36,877 bases of DNA from Parvularia atlantis. Taxonomy: Eukaryota; Opisthokonta; Rotosphaerida. The DNA lies in contig CALSCO010001536.1 of the NCBI GenBank assembly GCA_943704415.1, forward strand, positions 1-36,877, written 5' to 3'. A program made the position numbers and the translations under genes. The notes below the pieces were generated by a model. That model was not told the DNA's origin. It did not search any database and saw nothing but the letters and a program-made list of their open reading frames with translations. Shown in pieces: positions 1-9,600 of the stretch; the first letter of the stretch is position 1, and every line of letters starts with the position of its first letter.

Positions 1-239
1 GGGGGGGGATGCACCAGATCGCCGCCAAAGATCTTGAGCTCGGCGAGCGTGCGGTCGGCGTCGGCGGCGTCGGCCACGACGGGGTCACGGTTGTTGAGGC
101 TCAGCCGCACGTCCGCGGCCAGACCCAGCCGCTCGGCCACCGCGCGCTGCAGGTCGCGCAGACGCAGCGGCTGGCCCGGGCCGGGTGCCCAGAGCTCGAC
201 GGGGACGGTCTCGGTGCCGCGCCTGATGCGCACTTTCAT
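1..239 (-). CDS. FBXO7-like ubiquitin-like-domain protein, N-terminal part, cut by window edge
   Basis: An open frame starts at the ATG at 237-239 (minus strand) and runs off the left edge. The first residues are MKVRIRRGTETVPVELW, followed later by SLNNRDPVVAD and then TLAELKIFGGDLVH. This is the pattern of the N-terminal ubiquitin-like domain of F-box only protein 7, which begins MKVRVR and ends with a GI.SGDL turn. FBXO7 proteins are SCF ubiquitin-ligase and proteasome-regulator subunits. Only about 79 residues are visible, so the F-box itself is not seen and another UbL protein remains possible. The start codon lies 12 nt downstream of the stop codon of the PH-RCC1-FYVE gene on the same strand. 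Confidence 0.6.
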   Translation of the reverse strand, partial: MKVRIRRGTETVPVELWAPGPGQPLRLRDLQRAVAERLGLAADVRLSLNNRDPVVADAADADRTLAELKIFGGDLVHPP

Positions 240-251
240 TGCTAGGCCGAG

Positions 252-2917
252 TTACTTTGCACACAGTAGTGTGTAGCACTTATCGCAGACGCGCACGGGC
301 TCCGAGAAGCCCAACTCGAGCAGCGGGAAGCGGCGTGACGAGCACGAGCCGCAGAAGACGCCGCCGCAGCGCCGGCAGTGGTGCTGCACACGCGCGCGAG
401 CACGCGTTGGTGACCCTGCGCGGCGCGAGCGGTCCAGACGCACCCGCCGGCGCACTTGCGTGAACCGCTTCTTGCACGACATGCAGTCGCGCGCCTCCTT
501 GTCCGGCACCCACCCGTGCGTGACGGCCGCGATCGTGTGCGCGCCGCCGCAGACGATCAGCCGCATCTGCTTGGCCGCCATCGACTCGATCAGGCACGGC
601 GCGGTCTGGGCGGGCACGGCGTCAGGCGGCGCCACGGCGTTCGCGCGCACGGCCGAGCCTTGTCCTTGGGCAGCTCGTGGCCGAGACGGCCGCTGCCACC
701 GAGGCCCCACGTGTACACCTGCGCCGAGTCTGAACGTCGCGTGCGCGCTCAGCGCTTGACCCGCCAGGCATGCAAGGGGGCGGGCCGCGCACCCGACAGC
801 GCGGCCGTGTGCAGATCGCCGCACGAGACCATGGCGATCTTGCGGTTGTCGGGGAAGGCGACTTGGCGCGGCGTCGCAGCCATCTTCATCACCGCGCCGA
901 CGCCGAGCTGGCCCGCGCTGCCGTCGCCGAAGCAGAACACGGTGCCGGCCGCTGTGTGGCACCGTCAGCAAACCGCGAAGGGCTGACCCGGCTGCGAACC
1001 CGTCAGCACGGCCGAGTGGTGCTGCCCGCACGCCACGTCGATCACCTCCTGGCCTCGCAGCGCCTCGAGCGGGCGCGGCCGCAGCACGCACGCGACCTGG
1101 GCGCGCCCGTCAGCCAGTGCTGCGAACACGCGGCTCACTGGCGCGCCAGCTCCTCGCCGAGGCCCAGCTGGCCGCGCGTCCCGTCGCCCCAGACGTACAG
1201 CATGCCCGCCTCTGCGCCGCGGCGTGAGTGTGCGTGCCTGCCCCTTGCTGGCGCTCGCGCACCCGACACGGCGAGCACGTGTGCGCTGCCGCATGCCACG
1301 CGTCGGATCTCGACCTGCTCCAGCCCTGCGCGCGCGCGTTGGTCGGCGAGCCCGCGCGCGACGCGGCACGCGTGCAAGCGCGCACCCTGCACCAGCTGTG
1401 GCCCCTCGCGCGGCTCCGTGTCGCCCACGCCGAGCTGCCCCGCGTCGTTGCGCCCGAACGTGTACACACGCCCGTCCTCGAGCACGACTGCGGCGCGCGT
1501 GCGCGTGCGTCAGCTACCTCCCGTATGCCTGCGTGCGCGCACCGACGGTAAACGTTGCGCCGCACGCCACCTGCACCACGCGCCGCTGGTCCCACGGCGA
1601 TGCGTTCACGAGCACCGGCGTGCTCTGTATCCTGTCGTTCTCGGGCATGTAGCCGAGCCGCCCGCCCTCGGCGCTGCCCCACGTGTACAGCAGGCCCGAG
1701 TCTGCGCCACGGGTCAGCAGCGGAAGAGAGGTAGGCACGGGCGCGCACGACACGCCACCAGAGATGGCCGCCGAGTGCAGCGCGCCGGCCGCGACCTGGA
1801 TCACGTACTTGCCGCGCAGGCCCGCGATCGCCAGGGGCGAGAACCGCGAGCGCTCCTTGCCGTTGCCGAGCTGGCCGGCGTTGCCCTGGCCCCAGCTGTA
1901 GACCTCGCCCGAGTCTGCGCGCGCCACTTGCCGGCTGAGCTGCGCAGGGTGATGCGGCGATGGCGCGTGAGCGCACCGGTGATCGCGATGGTGTGGCCGG
2001 TCCCGCACGCCAGCGCGGTCACGTCGCGCCCGAGCAGCGCCTCGACAAAGCGCGGTGTGAATTCGTCGCCGTCGTCGCCGTGTCCGAGCTGCCCGTGCCG
2101 CCCCTCGCCAAACGTGTACACGTCCGAGGCGTCTGGGCGCCGTCACAGCCTGAGCACGCGCGCGACTGGCAGCGCCCGGCGCACCCTCACGCACGACCAT
2201 CTTGGTCGTGCCGCGGTCGACCACGACGCGGACGCGGTCCAGCGCATCGGCATCATCGCCGCCGACCTGCACGGCGCGGACGATGTCAGGCGTGACCTCG
2301 TTGCGGAGCAGCGCCTGGAGGCCGGTGACCCACACGTCGAACTCGTTGCGGTCCTGTGCGCGCGCCGCCGCCGCCGCCGTGAGCGTTCTCTCGCCGTGCG
2401 CGCCGCGGCCTGCGCCGCACCTTGCAAACAACGTCGAGCGTGCGGTTGTCGCCGTAGAGCAGCGAGAACGAGAGGTCGCGGTGCTCCGGGATCGGGTTCT
2501 GCTGGAAGACCTTGGTCTGCTGGCCCTTGAGCAGCTCGCGGATGGCGCTGACGGGCACTGCAGCGGCGCATGAGGAGGCCTGCCGAGCCGTGGCGTGGCG
2601 CGGCGCCGGCACGCACCGGCCGCGTCGGCCTTCTTGGGCGACTCCCAGCGGACCGAGTGCAGGTCGGGCGCGAGTTCAAAGTGGCGGAAGTGCGGCTTGC
2701 CCTTTCTCGCGCGCGCGCGCGTGCTGTGTGAGTGAGGGAGAACGCAGCGGGCAACGGCAGCGCCCCACGCACGCTGCGCCCGGCCTTGAGCAGCGTCGCG
2801 CCGCGGACCATCTCGCGCAGGGCCTCTGCCGTGTGTGTGTCGCGCGGGCTGAGCGGACGCGCCGCGCCGCGACGCGACGCGACGCGATGTTGCAGCGGAC
2901 GCACCCACGACGTCCAT
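252..2917 (-). CDS. PH-RCC1-FYVE domain protein (PRAF-like)
   Basis: A multi-exon gene. Order from the N-terminus: a PH-like domain ([85 protein letters not shown]); several RCC1 propeller repeats ([99 protein letters not shown]); and a C-terminal FYVE zinc finger ([33 protein letters not shown]). The FYVE finger should bind PI3P on endosomes, and the propeller may act as a scaffold or exchange factor. The three-domain order is best known from plant PRAF proteins, but no BRX domain follows here. The start is the ATG at 2915-2917, upstream of the PH exon. The joins between small exons are approximate. Confidence 0.85.
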
Positions 2918-2932
2918 GCTGCCTTTCGAGTG

Positions 2933-3545
2933 ATGTGGCTCAGCGCGGTGTGCTCGTGCGGCGACGCGACGCAGCCGCTCTCGCGCCTGCTGGCCTGCAA
3001 GCACTGCGGCGAGCTGCGCTGCCCGCGGTGCGTCCGCGCGCGCACAGCTCCACGCCCCCGTGACGCCGAGCGCGCGCAGCTGCGTGCTCGACGAGATTGT
3101 CTCGTACTACTGCCCAAACTGCCTGCAGGACGTGCCGTCGGCCGTGGTCAAGAGCGGGCGCAGCCGGTGCGGCCGCACCGGCGACACGCGCGTGCGTGTG
3201 TGCTGACCTGTGGCGCCAGCTGCATGAACAACTGCTTCAAATGCCCGTTGTGCGCGTCCATCGTCACCACCGTCGCCAACGCGGACGAGAGCGCGCACCA
3301 CCTCGCCTGCCCCGTCTGCCGCTGGACATCGCTGCCGCAGGGCCTGACGCAGCCCACGCCCGCGACGTTCTCCGGTGCGCGCGACCGGTGCGCGAGCTCT
3401 GCCACCGTGCCCACGCTCGGTACGCGCAGACGTCGTGCGCAGAAGCGAGATGCCTGCGGCAACACAGGCCGCCTTTGAGCAGCTGCAGCAGCACGTGCTG
3501 CAGGCGACGCTCGCGGTGCAGCCGCAGGGCCCGGGAGCGGCGGCA

Positions 3546-3586
<41 letters not shown>

Positions 3587-4641
3587 AGCGCTGCGGGGTA
3601 AGCGGCGCCCAGAGTTCAGCTCGGCCGAGCGGGCGCGGCTGGGCATTGTCGCGGCGATGGAGCCTGCGGCCGCGGCTGCGACGGCCGCACCGGCCACAGC
3701 GCCCCAGGCAGCGGTCGAGCCCACGATCGACGCCGAGACGCAACAACTGCTGTCGGCACCCATCAAGGGTGCGCGGCTGCAGAGCGAGGCAGTCCGCGTG
3801 CATGACACGGTGCGCCTCCCCGGCAGCGCTCAGCACCGCGACGCAGCGTCTGCGCTGGCCCGCCAGCCAGGGAGGCCTTCAGCGGTGCGCGGCTGCACTT
3901 TTGCACCGTCGCCGCGCTGGCTGACTATGCCGCAGCGAGCTCCTGCCGGAGCGCGTGCCGCTGACGACGAAGCGCTCGCGCCGGTGCCGCGTGTGCAACT
4001 ACAACGTGATCAAGCCCGAGGCCAAGGCGCAGGCCGTCAAGTTCTCGATCCACCAGTGTGCCGTGTGCGTTGCGTGGGATCGGCACGCGCGAGCTCTGGC
4101 TCAACAGCGCCTGTGGCAGCTTCTTTCTGCCCAACGTGACCGTGCAGGAGATCGCTGCCGGGCCCGCGGCAGGGCAGGAGACGCTCAAGCTCCGCATCGC
4201 CAACCCGCTCGAGGCCGACGTGGCCGTGCGCCTGGCGCTCATGCGGGCGCGCTCCTCGCCCGCGCTCAAGGCGCGCCCGGCGCGCGACCGTGCCCGGCGT
4301 GCTGTTGACGCTCGGCGCAGGCGCTGGTGACACCGAGCCAGGACGTGCCGCTGGCCGCGTTTAACGAGATGGGCGAGTACGAGCAGGAGGACGCGGACAG
4401 CGTGCCGCTGCCGGGCGTGCTGGAGCGGCGCGCCAACTACGCCGTTGTCGAGCTGACGGCGCAGCACGACGGGCCCGCGCACTTTCAGGTGCGCTGCGAC
4501 GGTTCGCGCGGCACCCGCTCGCTGATGCCGCGCGCGCGGGCACAGGGAGCCATCGGCCTGCGCGTCGAAATGGTCTACCGCGCCCCAACGAACGCCGAGC
4601 ACAAGGCCGTGCAGTCGTTTGAACTGGTACTGCACGTGTAG
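2933..4641 (+). CDS. DCTN4: Dynactin subunit 4 (p62)
   Basis: The spliced reading matches dynactin p62 along its length. The N-terminal cysteine-rich region reads CKHCGELRCPRCV, then YYCPNCLQDVPSA, then CMNNCFKCPLCAS and HHLACPVCRWTS. The conserved middle has RCRVCNYNVIKPEAKAQAV and FFLPNVTVQE, and the C-terminal beta domain ends FELVLHV then stop. Inferred exon joins include 3027/3080, 3166/3220 and 3374/3430, all GT-AG and restoring the family pattern. p62 sits in the pointed-end complex of dynactin, the dynein cofactor for retrograde transport. Between the zinc-binding region and the middle lies a run of 18 alanine codons (3537-3590), absent from animal homologues. The start ATG is 15 nt from the divergent start of the PH-RCC1-FYVE gene; an upstream start cannot be excluded. 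Confidence 0.9.
3537..3590 (+). repeat. (GCG)n tract coding for 18 alanines in dynactin p62
   Basis: A near-perfect GCG repeat (16 GCG and 2 GCA codons) lies in frame between the QPQGPG and LRGKRRPEF segments. It lies in a linker between conserved blocks and is probably length-variable. Confidence 0.9.
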
Positions 4642-4674
4642 CCGAAGATACACAGGCGCACACACACAAGGGGG

Positions 4675-4675
<1 letters not shown>

Positions 4676-4724
<49 letters not shown>
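4676..4724. repeat. (CA)n microsatellite
   Basis: About 24 uninterrupted CA dinucleotides lie 34 nt after the dynactin p62 stop codon, between the convergent ends of p62 and the first PH-like gene. The tract falls in the shared 3' flank of the two genes. Confidence 0.95.
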
Positions 4725-4726
<2 letters not shown>

Positions 4727-4769
4727 CACGACATGATGTCACTGCATCGACGGCGGAGCGCGGCGGGGC

Positions 4770-5608
4770 TCACGTCGCCACATGGTAGTCGCCCGCCGGG
4801 TCGACGGCAGTCAGCTGGCGCGCGCTCAGCACGGCCTGGCGGAACTCCTCGTACACCTGTGCGCGCCGCGGGTGAGCGCCGCGTGGCGGTCGACGCAACG
4901 GTCGTTCGCGCGTGCCCTGCGCATGCCTGCGACGCGTGCGCGCGTGCGTCAGAGCGCCGTGACGTGCTGGGCACCCGCGGTAACGTACCCCACGTCGGGA
5001 TCTCGATCTGGCCGCGCGCGCGAGAGCGGGGCGGGCGATTCGCAGGGTCAGCCACAAACACAGCAACGCGAGAGGGCCAACGCACCTTCGGCGTCGTCTC
5101 GTCCGCGCTGTCGATGACCTGCGGGCGCGCGCGCACGGCCGATCGCACTGGTGAGCGTGCGCCGGGGCCGCTAGGTCCGTCGGGCAAAGGCGCGCACCAG
5201 CGTGCCGCGGCAGAGCATGAACTGACTACAGGTGCGGTGGTACTTGACGTCGGTGACGCGGCGCACGTCGAGCGTGTCCATCTTGCTGCCGCAGCAGCCG
5301 CTGGAGAGGTCGATGCGGCGGTTGGTGATCTTCCAGTGGTCTGCGGGAGGCGCGCGCGTGCGGGGCAGGCTGAGGGGTCAGGCGCGACACCAACCACAGC
5401 AAACAACAACGACGCACTCTGCGAGCACAGGCACCACGACAGCAGGCCGCGCGGCCAGGTTGTGCCGACCCAGATCACCTGTGCACGCGCGACCGCGGTC
5501 GTCGGCGACGGTGTGTCGGGGCGCACACACGCGCGGGGATCGCCCACGCACCCGCTCGTCAGGCACACCGGCGCCAGGGTTTCCCGGAAGACCGCCCTTC
5601 TTCGGCAT
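4770..5608 (-). CDS. PH-like (bPH_2-type) domain protein, paralogue A
   Basis: A small spliced gene, start ATG 5606-5608, stop TGA 4770-4772. Visible exons: MPKKGGLPGNPGAGVPDERV; then VIWVGTTWPRGLLSWCLC; then WKITNRRIDLSSGCCG, TLDVRRVTDVKYHRTCSQF and MLCRGTLV; then VIDSADETTP; then EIPTWGTL; then VYEEFRQAVLSARQL ending YHVAT. The order E.V.W.GT, then a TNRRI strand, then RRVTD and a C-terminal helix, is typical of the bacterial-type PH fold (bPH_2). That fold occurs in small membrane-associated proteins of unknown role. The next gene upstream on the same strand (5794-6463) has the same exon plan and matching blocks, so the two are tandem duplicates. The exact function is not known. Confidence 0.7.
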
Positions 5609-5652
5609 GATGGCTTGTAGAGATGTAAAGTACCTACGCACCACACGGTTGC

Positions 5653-5667
5653 TTTTTTTTTTTTTTT
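5653..5667. repeat. T15 homopolymer
   Basis: A run of 15 T on the plus strand (A on the coding strand) lies between the two tandem PH-like genes. It falls in the downstream flank of paralogue B, and its role is unknown. Confidence 0.9.
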
Positions 5668-5793
5668 CCGCCCGGCGGGTGCGACGGTTGTTTATGGTTC
5701 GACAACTGCAGCACACATACCGCGACGTCTCACTCCCTCGCTCCCCTCGCTCGCCAGAGCCTCGCACAGAAGCCCGCCATCCGCCTCCACGCA

Positions 5794-6463
5794 TCAGTGG
5801 TGCATCGGGCCGTCACTGGCGTCGACGCCGACGTTCTGCCGCGACGCGAGCCAGGCCTCGCGCAGGTCCTCGTACACGCGCTTCATCTGCGGGCGCCATC
5901 GCAGGCGCATGAGCAGCGATCTGGGCTCGGCAGGGAGGCGGGGCAGTACGCACGCCCCATGTCGAGATGTGGTACTCCTTGAGCGACGACTCGGACGCGT
6001 AGACGATCTGCGTCACGCGCGCACGGGTCAGCGTGTGTGTGCGCGCGCGGGCAAGATCTTGCGCACCAGCGTGCCGCGGCAGCACATGAGCTGCAGGCAC
6101 GAGCGCTCGAACGTCAGGTCCGTAATCCGGCGCAAGTCGATCGTCTCCTCGGTCGCGCGGCAGCAGCCGTGCGCAAAGTCGATGCGGCGGTTGGTGATCA
6201 CCCACCACTGCTGCTGGCAGCAGCACCAGCTGAGCAGCTGGCGCGGCCAGGTCGTGCCGCGCCAGATCTCCTGCGATCGGGAGGGCGCCGCGTCGTGTTT
6301 AGACTGCCGACGCACGCCCTCTGCGGGGGGTTCTTTCCCGCACCCTCTCGTTCGGCAGGCCCTGGCTCGGGTTGGCCGGCAGCAGGTTGCTGTTGCGCTT
6401 GCCACCGCCGCCGCCGTTGGGCTTGTTGCCGCGCGCGGCCGCGAGACGTGCGTCGTCGCCCAT
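5794..6463 (-). CDS. PH-like (bPH_2-type) domain protein, paralogue B
   Basis: Start ATG 6461-6463 (MGDDARLAAARGN), stop TGA 5794-5796. After a glycine-rich stretch come NPSQGLPNERV, EIWRGTTWPRQLLSWCCC, WVITNRRIDFAHGCC, EETIDLRRITDLTFERSC and MCCRGTLVRKI. These are followed by small exons QIVYASESSLKEYHISTWG and KRVYEDLREAWLASR, ending DGPMHH. The protein is about 165 residues. It aligns block for block with paralogue A, including the cysteine-rich SWC, GCC and MCCRGT segments, which could be palmitoylation or metal sites (inference). It lies 185 nt upstream of paralogue A on the same strand and 113 nt from the divergent kinesin start. Function unknown; association with membranes is likely from the fold class. 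Confidence 0.7.
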
Positions 6464-6576
6464 CGTGAGCGGGCGGTGAGCGGTTAGCAGGAAGTGGCTG
6501 GCCAGACACACGATGGGTGGTCAGCGATGACCGGCCAGCCGCGGTGGTCAGCCGCCGTTACAGTTCGAGCCCAGCG

Positions 6577-9527
6577 ATGGACGCCGCCACTGCCGCCGCT
6601 GCTCCCGCCGGTGCCGCGCGCCCGCCGAGCCACCTGCGGCCGCCGATGAAGGTCCGCAACGACCTCAAGCTCGCCGCGGGCGCGGCCATCCCCGTCGTGC
6701 ACGTCGATGTCGACAAGGAGAACTTTGTGGTCGTCGACGCCAAGGCGCCCGCCGCGCCCGCCGTGCCTGCTGCGCCGCCCGCGCGCGCCCGTGCCGCCGC
6801 CGTCGCTGCCACGCCTGCCGCGCGCAAGGTGCGCCGCTGCTTGCGCGCCGCTGCGGCTCACGGGACACAGACGCCCGCGGCGTCGGTCGTGCGCACGGCG
6901 ACCGTCACGACGAGGCGACCGGCCGCGACGCCGACCACGCCGGCCGCCGCTACCAAGCGCGCCGCCCCCGTCACGCCTGCGACAGCATCGTCATCGCAAG
7001 GGCCGCCGAAGAAGCGGCCGGCGTGGGACATCAAGGTGCGTCGTGCGCACGCACTGCCGCGGCGGAGGCTGACGCGGCGTGCGCGCCGGTCCGCGCAGGG
7101 GCGGCTGCAGGAGATGGAGGAGGCGCACGCGCAGCTGATGCAGCGGCTGGGCTCGTCCGACACGGACGTGAGCGCGATGAAGACGATGCTGATGGAGAGC
7201 GAGGAGCGCGGTGCGCACGGACAGCACGTTTCGCACCCGCAGCGCTAACGACGCGGGGCCCGCGGCAGTGATGCAGCTCGAGGCGTTCCGGCAGCAGCTG
7301 CAGCAGAATGTGGCCGTTAAGGAGACACAGTACACGCACATCTCGCACGACTACGAGCAGGTCAAGGCGCAGCTGCAGGTTCGATCGCGACTGCGCGGCG
7401 CACCGCGGCTGAACGCGCACGCGCGCGCACGCACCCAGGCTCAGGCCGCGCAGCACCAAGACGAGCTGCAGCGCGTGCAGCGCCGGCTCCAGGGCGAGCT
7501 CGACGACACGAGGCGCTCGCTCGAGTCGCTGGAGCGCGCCAAGGCCGCGATCGACGCCGAGCTGCGCATCGCACTGCAGGAGAACGTCAGCGTGCGGGTG
7601 TGCAAGAGGCGCGGGCGCGCGCGCGCGCGCGTTGCCACGATCGGCTCACGGCGACCGCGTGACGCGGTGCGCGTGCAGTCGCAGTTTGCGAGCCAAGCCA
7701 GCCTGCTTGTGGCGGCCGAGGGCGAGGCGCGCGCCCTGCGTCTGCAGATCAAGAGCCTGGAGGAGGCCAACCGCATCAAGGCCGGCGAGATCGGCACGGT
7801 GCACCCGCCGCACCCGCGTACCGCTTGCGTGTGAGCGTGACAGCGGCGCCGCAACAGCTGCAGGCGAGCCTGGCCGTGGCCAATGAGACCCTGCGCGCGC
7901 TCGAGGCCAAGTTGCGCGCGGACGAGGCCGTGCGGCGCAAGCTGCACAATACAATCCTGGAGCTGAAGGGCAACATCCGCGTTTTCTGCCGCGTCCGGCC
8001 GCCGCTGGGTGCGTCACGCGGCCGGTGTGGCCCACGACTGAGCCGCAACGGCAGGCAACGAGAACACCGACGGCCAGGCGCTATCGCACCTGGCGTTCGC
8101 CTCCAACGACGCCATCGAGGTCGTCACAAAGGCAGTGCGTCGCACGCCGCGCCACGCCGCGGTGACCGGTCTCATGTGCGTGCGGGCAGGAGTCGGCGTT
8201 GGGCCAGGTCACGACCAAGGCCTTCCCGTTCACGTTTGATCGCGTGTTTGGGCCGGACGCGTCGCAGGCAGCGGTGTTTGAGGAGATTTCGCAGCTGGTC
8301 CGCTGCTCCCACTTGCACTTCGCTAGCTGGTCGCGCTCATGCTCGCCTCACGCCAGGTGCAGTCGGCGCTCGACGGCTACCGCGTATGCATCTTCGCGTA
8401 CGGACAGACGGGCAGCGGCAAGACGTTTACGATGGAGGGCGCGCCGCAGGTGCGCTTCTTTTGAGCACGATGCCGGGTGCCCGCGCTGAGCCGTCTGCGT
8501 GGTGCGCAGGGCCTGGACGACGACCGCACGCGCGGCATGATCCCGCGCGCTGTCCATCAGATCTTTGAGCAGACGCAGCAGCTGCACGAGAAGGGCTGGC
8601 AGGTGCGCGCAGCACGCTGGCTGTGGGTGCACACGCTCAGCCTCGCGCAGTACAAGATGGAGGTGAGCTTTGTTGAGATCTACAACGAGTCGATCCGCGA
8701 CCTGCTCGGCAACGGCGCCGATGACGACAAGAAGCACGAGATCAAGCACAACGAGAAGACCGGCACGACGACCGTGTCGGACGTGCGCGTGGGTGCGCGC
8801 GAGCCAGTGCGGTGTGGTCGTGCGGCGTGCTGACGTGCGGCGGGTGCGCGCAGTGGACGTGACCTCCGCGCACCAGATCTTCGCGCTCCTGCACAAGGCG
8901 ACCGAGACGCGCTCGGTCGGGCGGACGCAAATGAACGAGCGGTCGTCACGCAGCCATAGCGTGTTCTCGCTGCGGCTGGTCGGGAGCAACAGTCTGACGG
9001 AGGAGAAGTGCGACGGCGTGCTCAACCTGATCGACCTGGCCGGCTCGGAGCGCCTGACGCAGTCGGTGCGCGCCTGCGCGTGTGCAGGCCGCGTGTGCGC
9101 GCAGCTCACCCTCGGCGCCTCAGGGCTCGACCGGTGAGCGGCAGAAGGAGACACAGGCGATCAACAAGTCGCTCTCGAGCCTGGCGGACGTGATGATGGC
9201 GCTCGGTGCGGCGGCGCGCTCGCTTTCCGCCCGGTCGCTCACGCCGTGCGACTCGCGCAGCCAACAAGGACAGCCACATCCCCTACCGCAACTCAAAGCT
9301 GACGTACCTGCTGCAGAACTCGCTCGGTGCGGGCGTGCGCTGGCGCACCGCGCCGCGTCGCGTCGCTCACGCCAACTGGGCACGTGCCAGGCGGCAACTG
9401 CAAGACGCTCATGTTTGTCAACGTCTCGCCGCTGCCGGTCAACGCGCAGGAGACGCTCTGCTCGCTGCGCTTCGCGGCCAAGGTCAACGCGTGCGACATC
9501 GGCACGGCGCGGCGAGTAGTCAAGTGA
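6577..9527 (+). CDS. Kinesin-14 family minus-end motor (C-terminal motor domain)
   Basis: A low-complexity basic N-terminus (about 190 residues) carries a KEN tripeptide at residues 47-49 and an NLS-like PPKKRP. A long coiled coil follows (exons between about 7100 and 7960, for example [16 protein letters not shown]). The motor is at the C-terminus: [42 protein letters not shown] (P-loop), [27 protein letters not shown] (switch I), LIDLAGSER (switch II), [17 protein letters not shown], then TLMFVNVSP and a stop. A motor preceded by coiled coil and the phrase [12 protein letters not shown] are typical of kinesin-14 (Ncd/KIFC1/Kar3), which focus spindle poles. At least ten short introns interrupt it, for example at 7035-7099 (GTGCG start, GCTGACGC motif). 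The start is the ATG at 6577; an in-frame non-ATG extension upstream is unlikely. Confidence 0.92.
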
Positions 9528-9600
9528 AAAAATGCGCGAGCGTGCCCGTGTTTGTGTGGCAACAGCATTTCGCGTCTTCAAATTGCAAAAACAGAGTACA

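Noticed and set aside
85-279. Open frame on the minus strand rich in Arg/Pro overlapping the FBXO7-like start
   Set aside because: It is a shadow frame of GC-rich coding DNA with no family resemblance. The frame starting at 239 has a recognisable UbL domain.
770-2530. 586-residue plus-strand open frame
   Set aside because: Its composition is Arg/Ala/Pro/His typical of antisense frames, and it lies opposite the RCC1 repeats, which are clearly coded on the minus strand.
4676-4724. CA repeat considered as telomeric or CRISPR-like
   Set aside because: It is a plain dinucleotide repeat with no spacers and no telomere-type unit.
3925-5646. 573-residue minus-strand open frame across the CA repeat
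   Set aside because: It joins antisense of dynactin p62, the microsatellite (read as Cys-Val repeats) and one PH-like exon. It is not a single gene.
6464-6511. N-terminal extension of PH-like paralogue B
   Set aside because: The extended frame begins at a GTG rather than ATG. MGDDARL at 6463 is the first ATG and fits the paralogue length.
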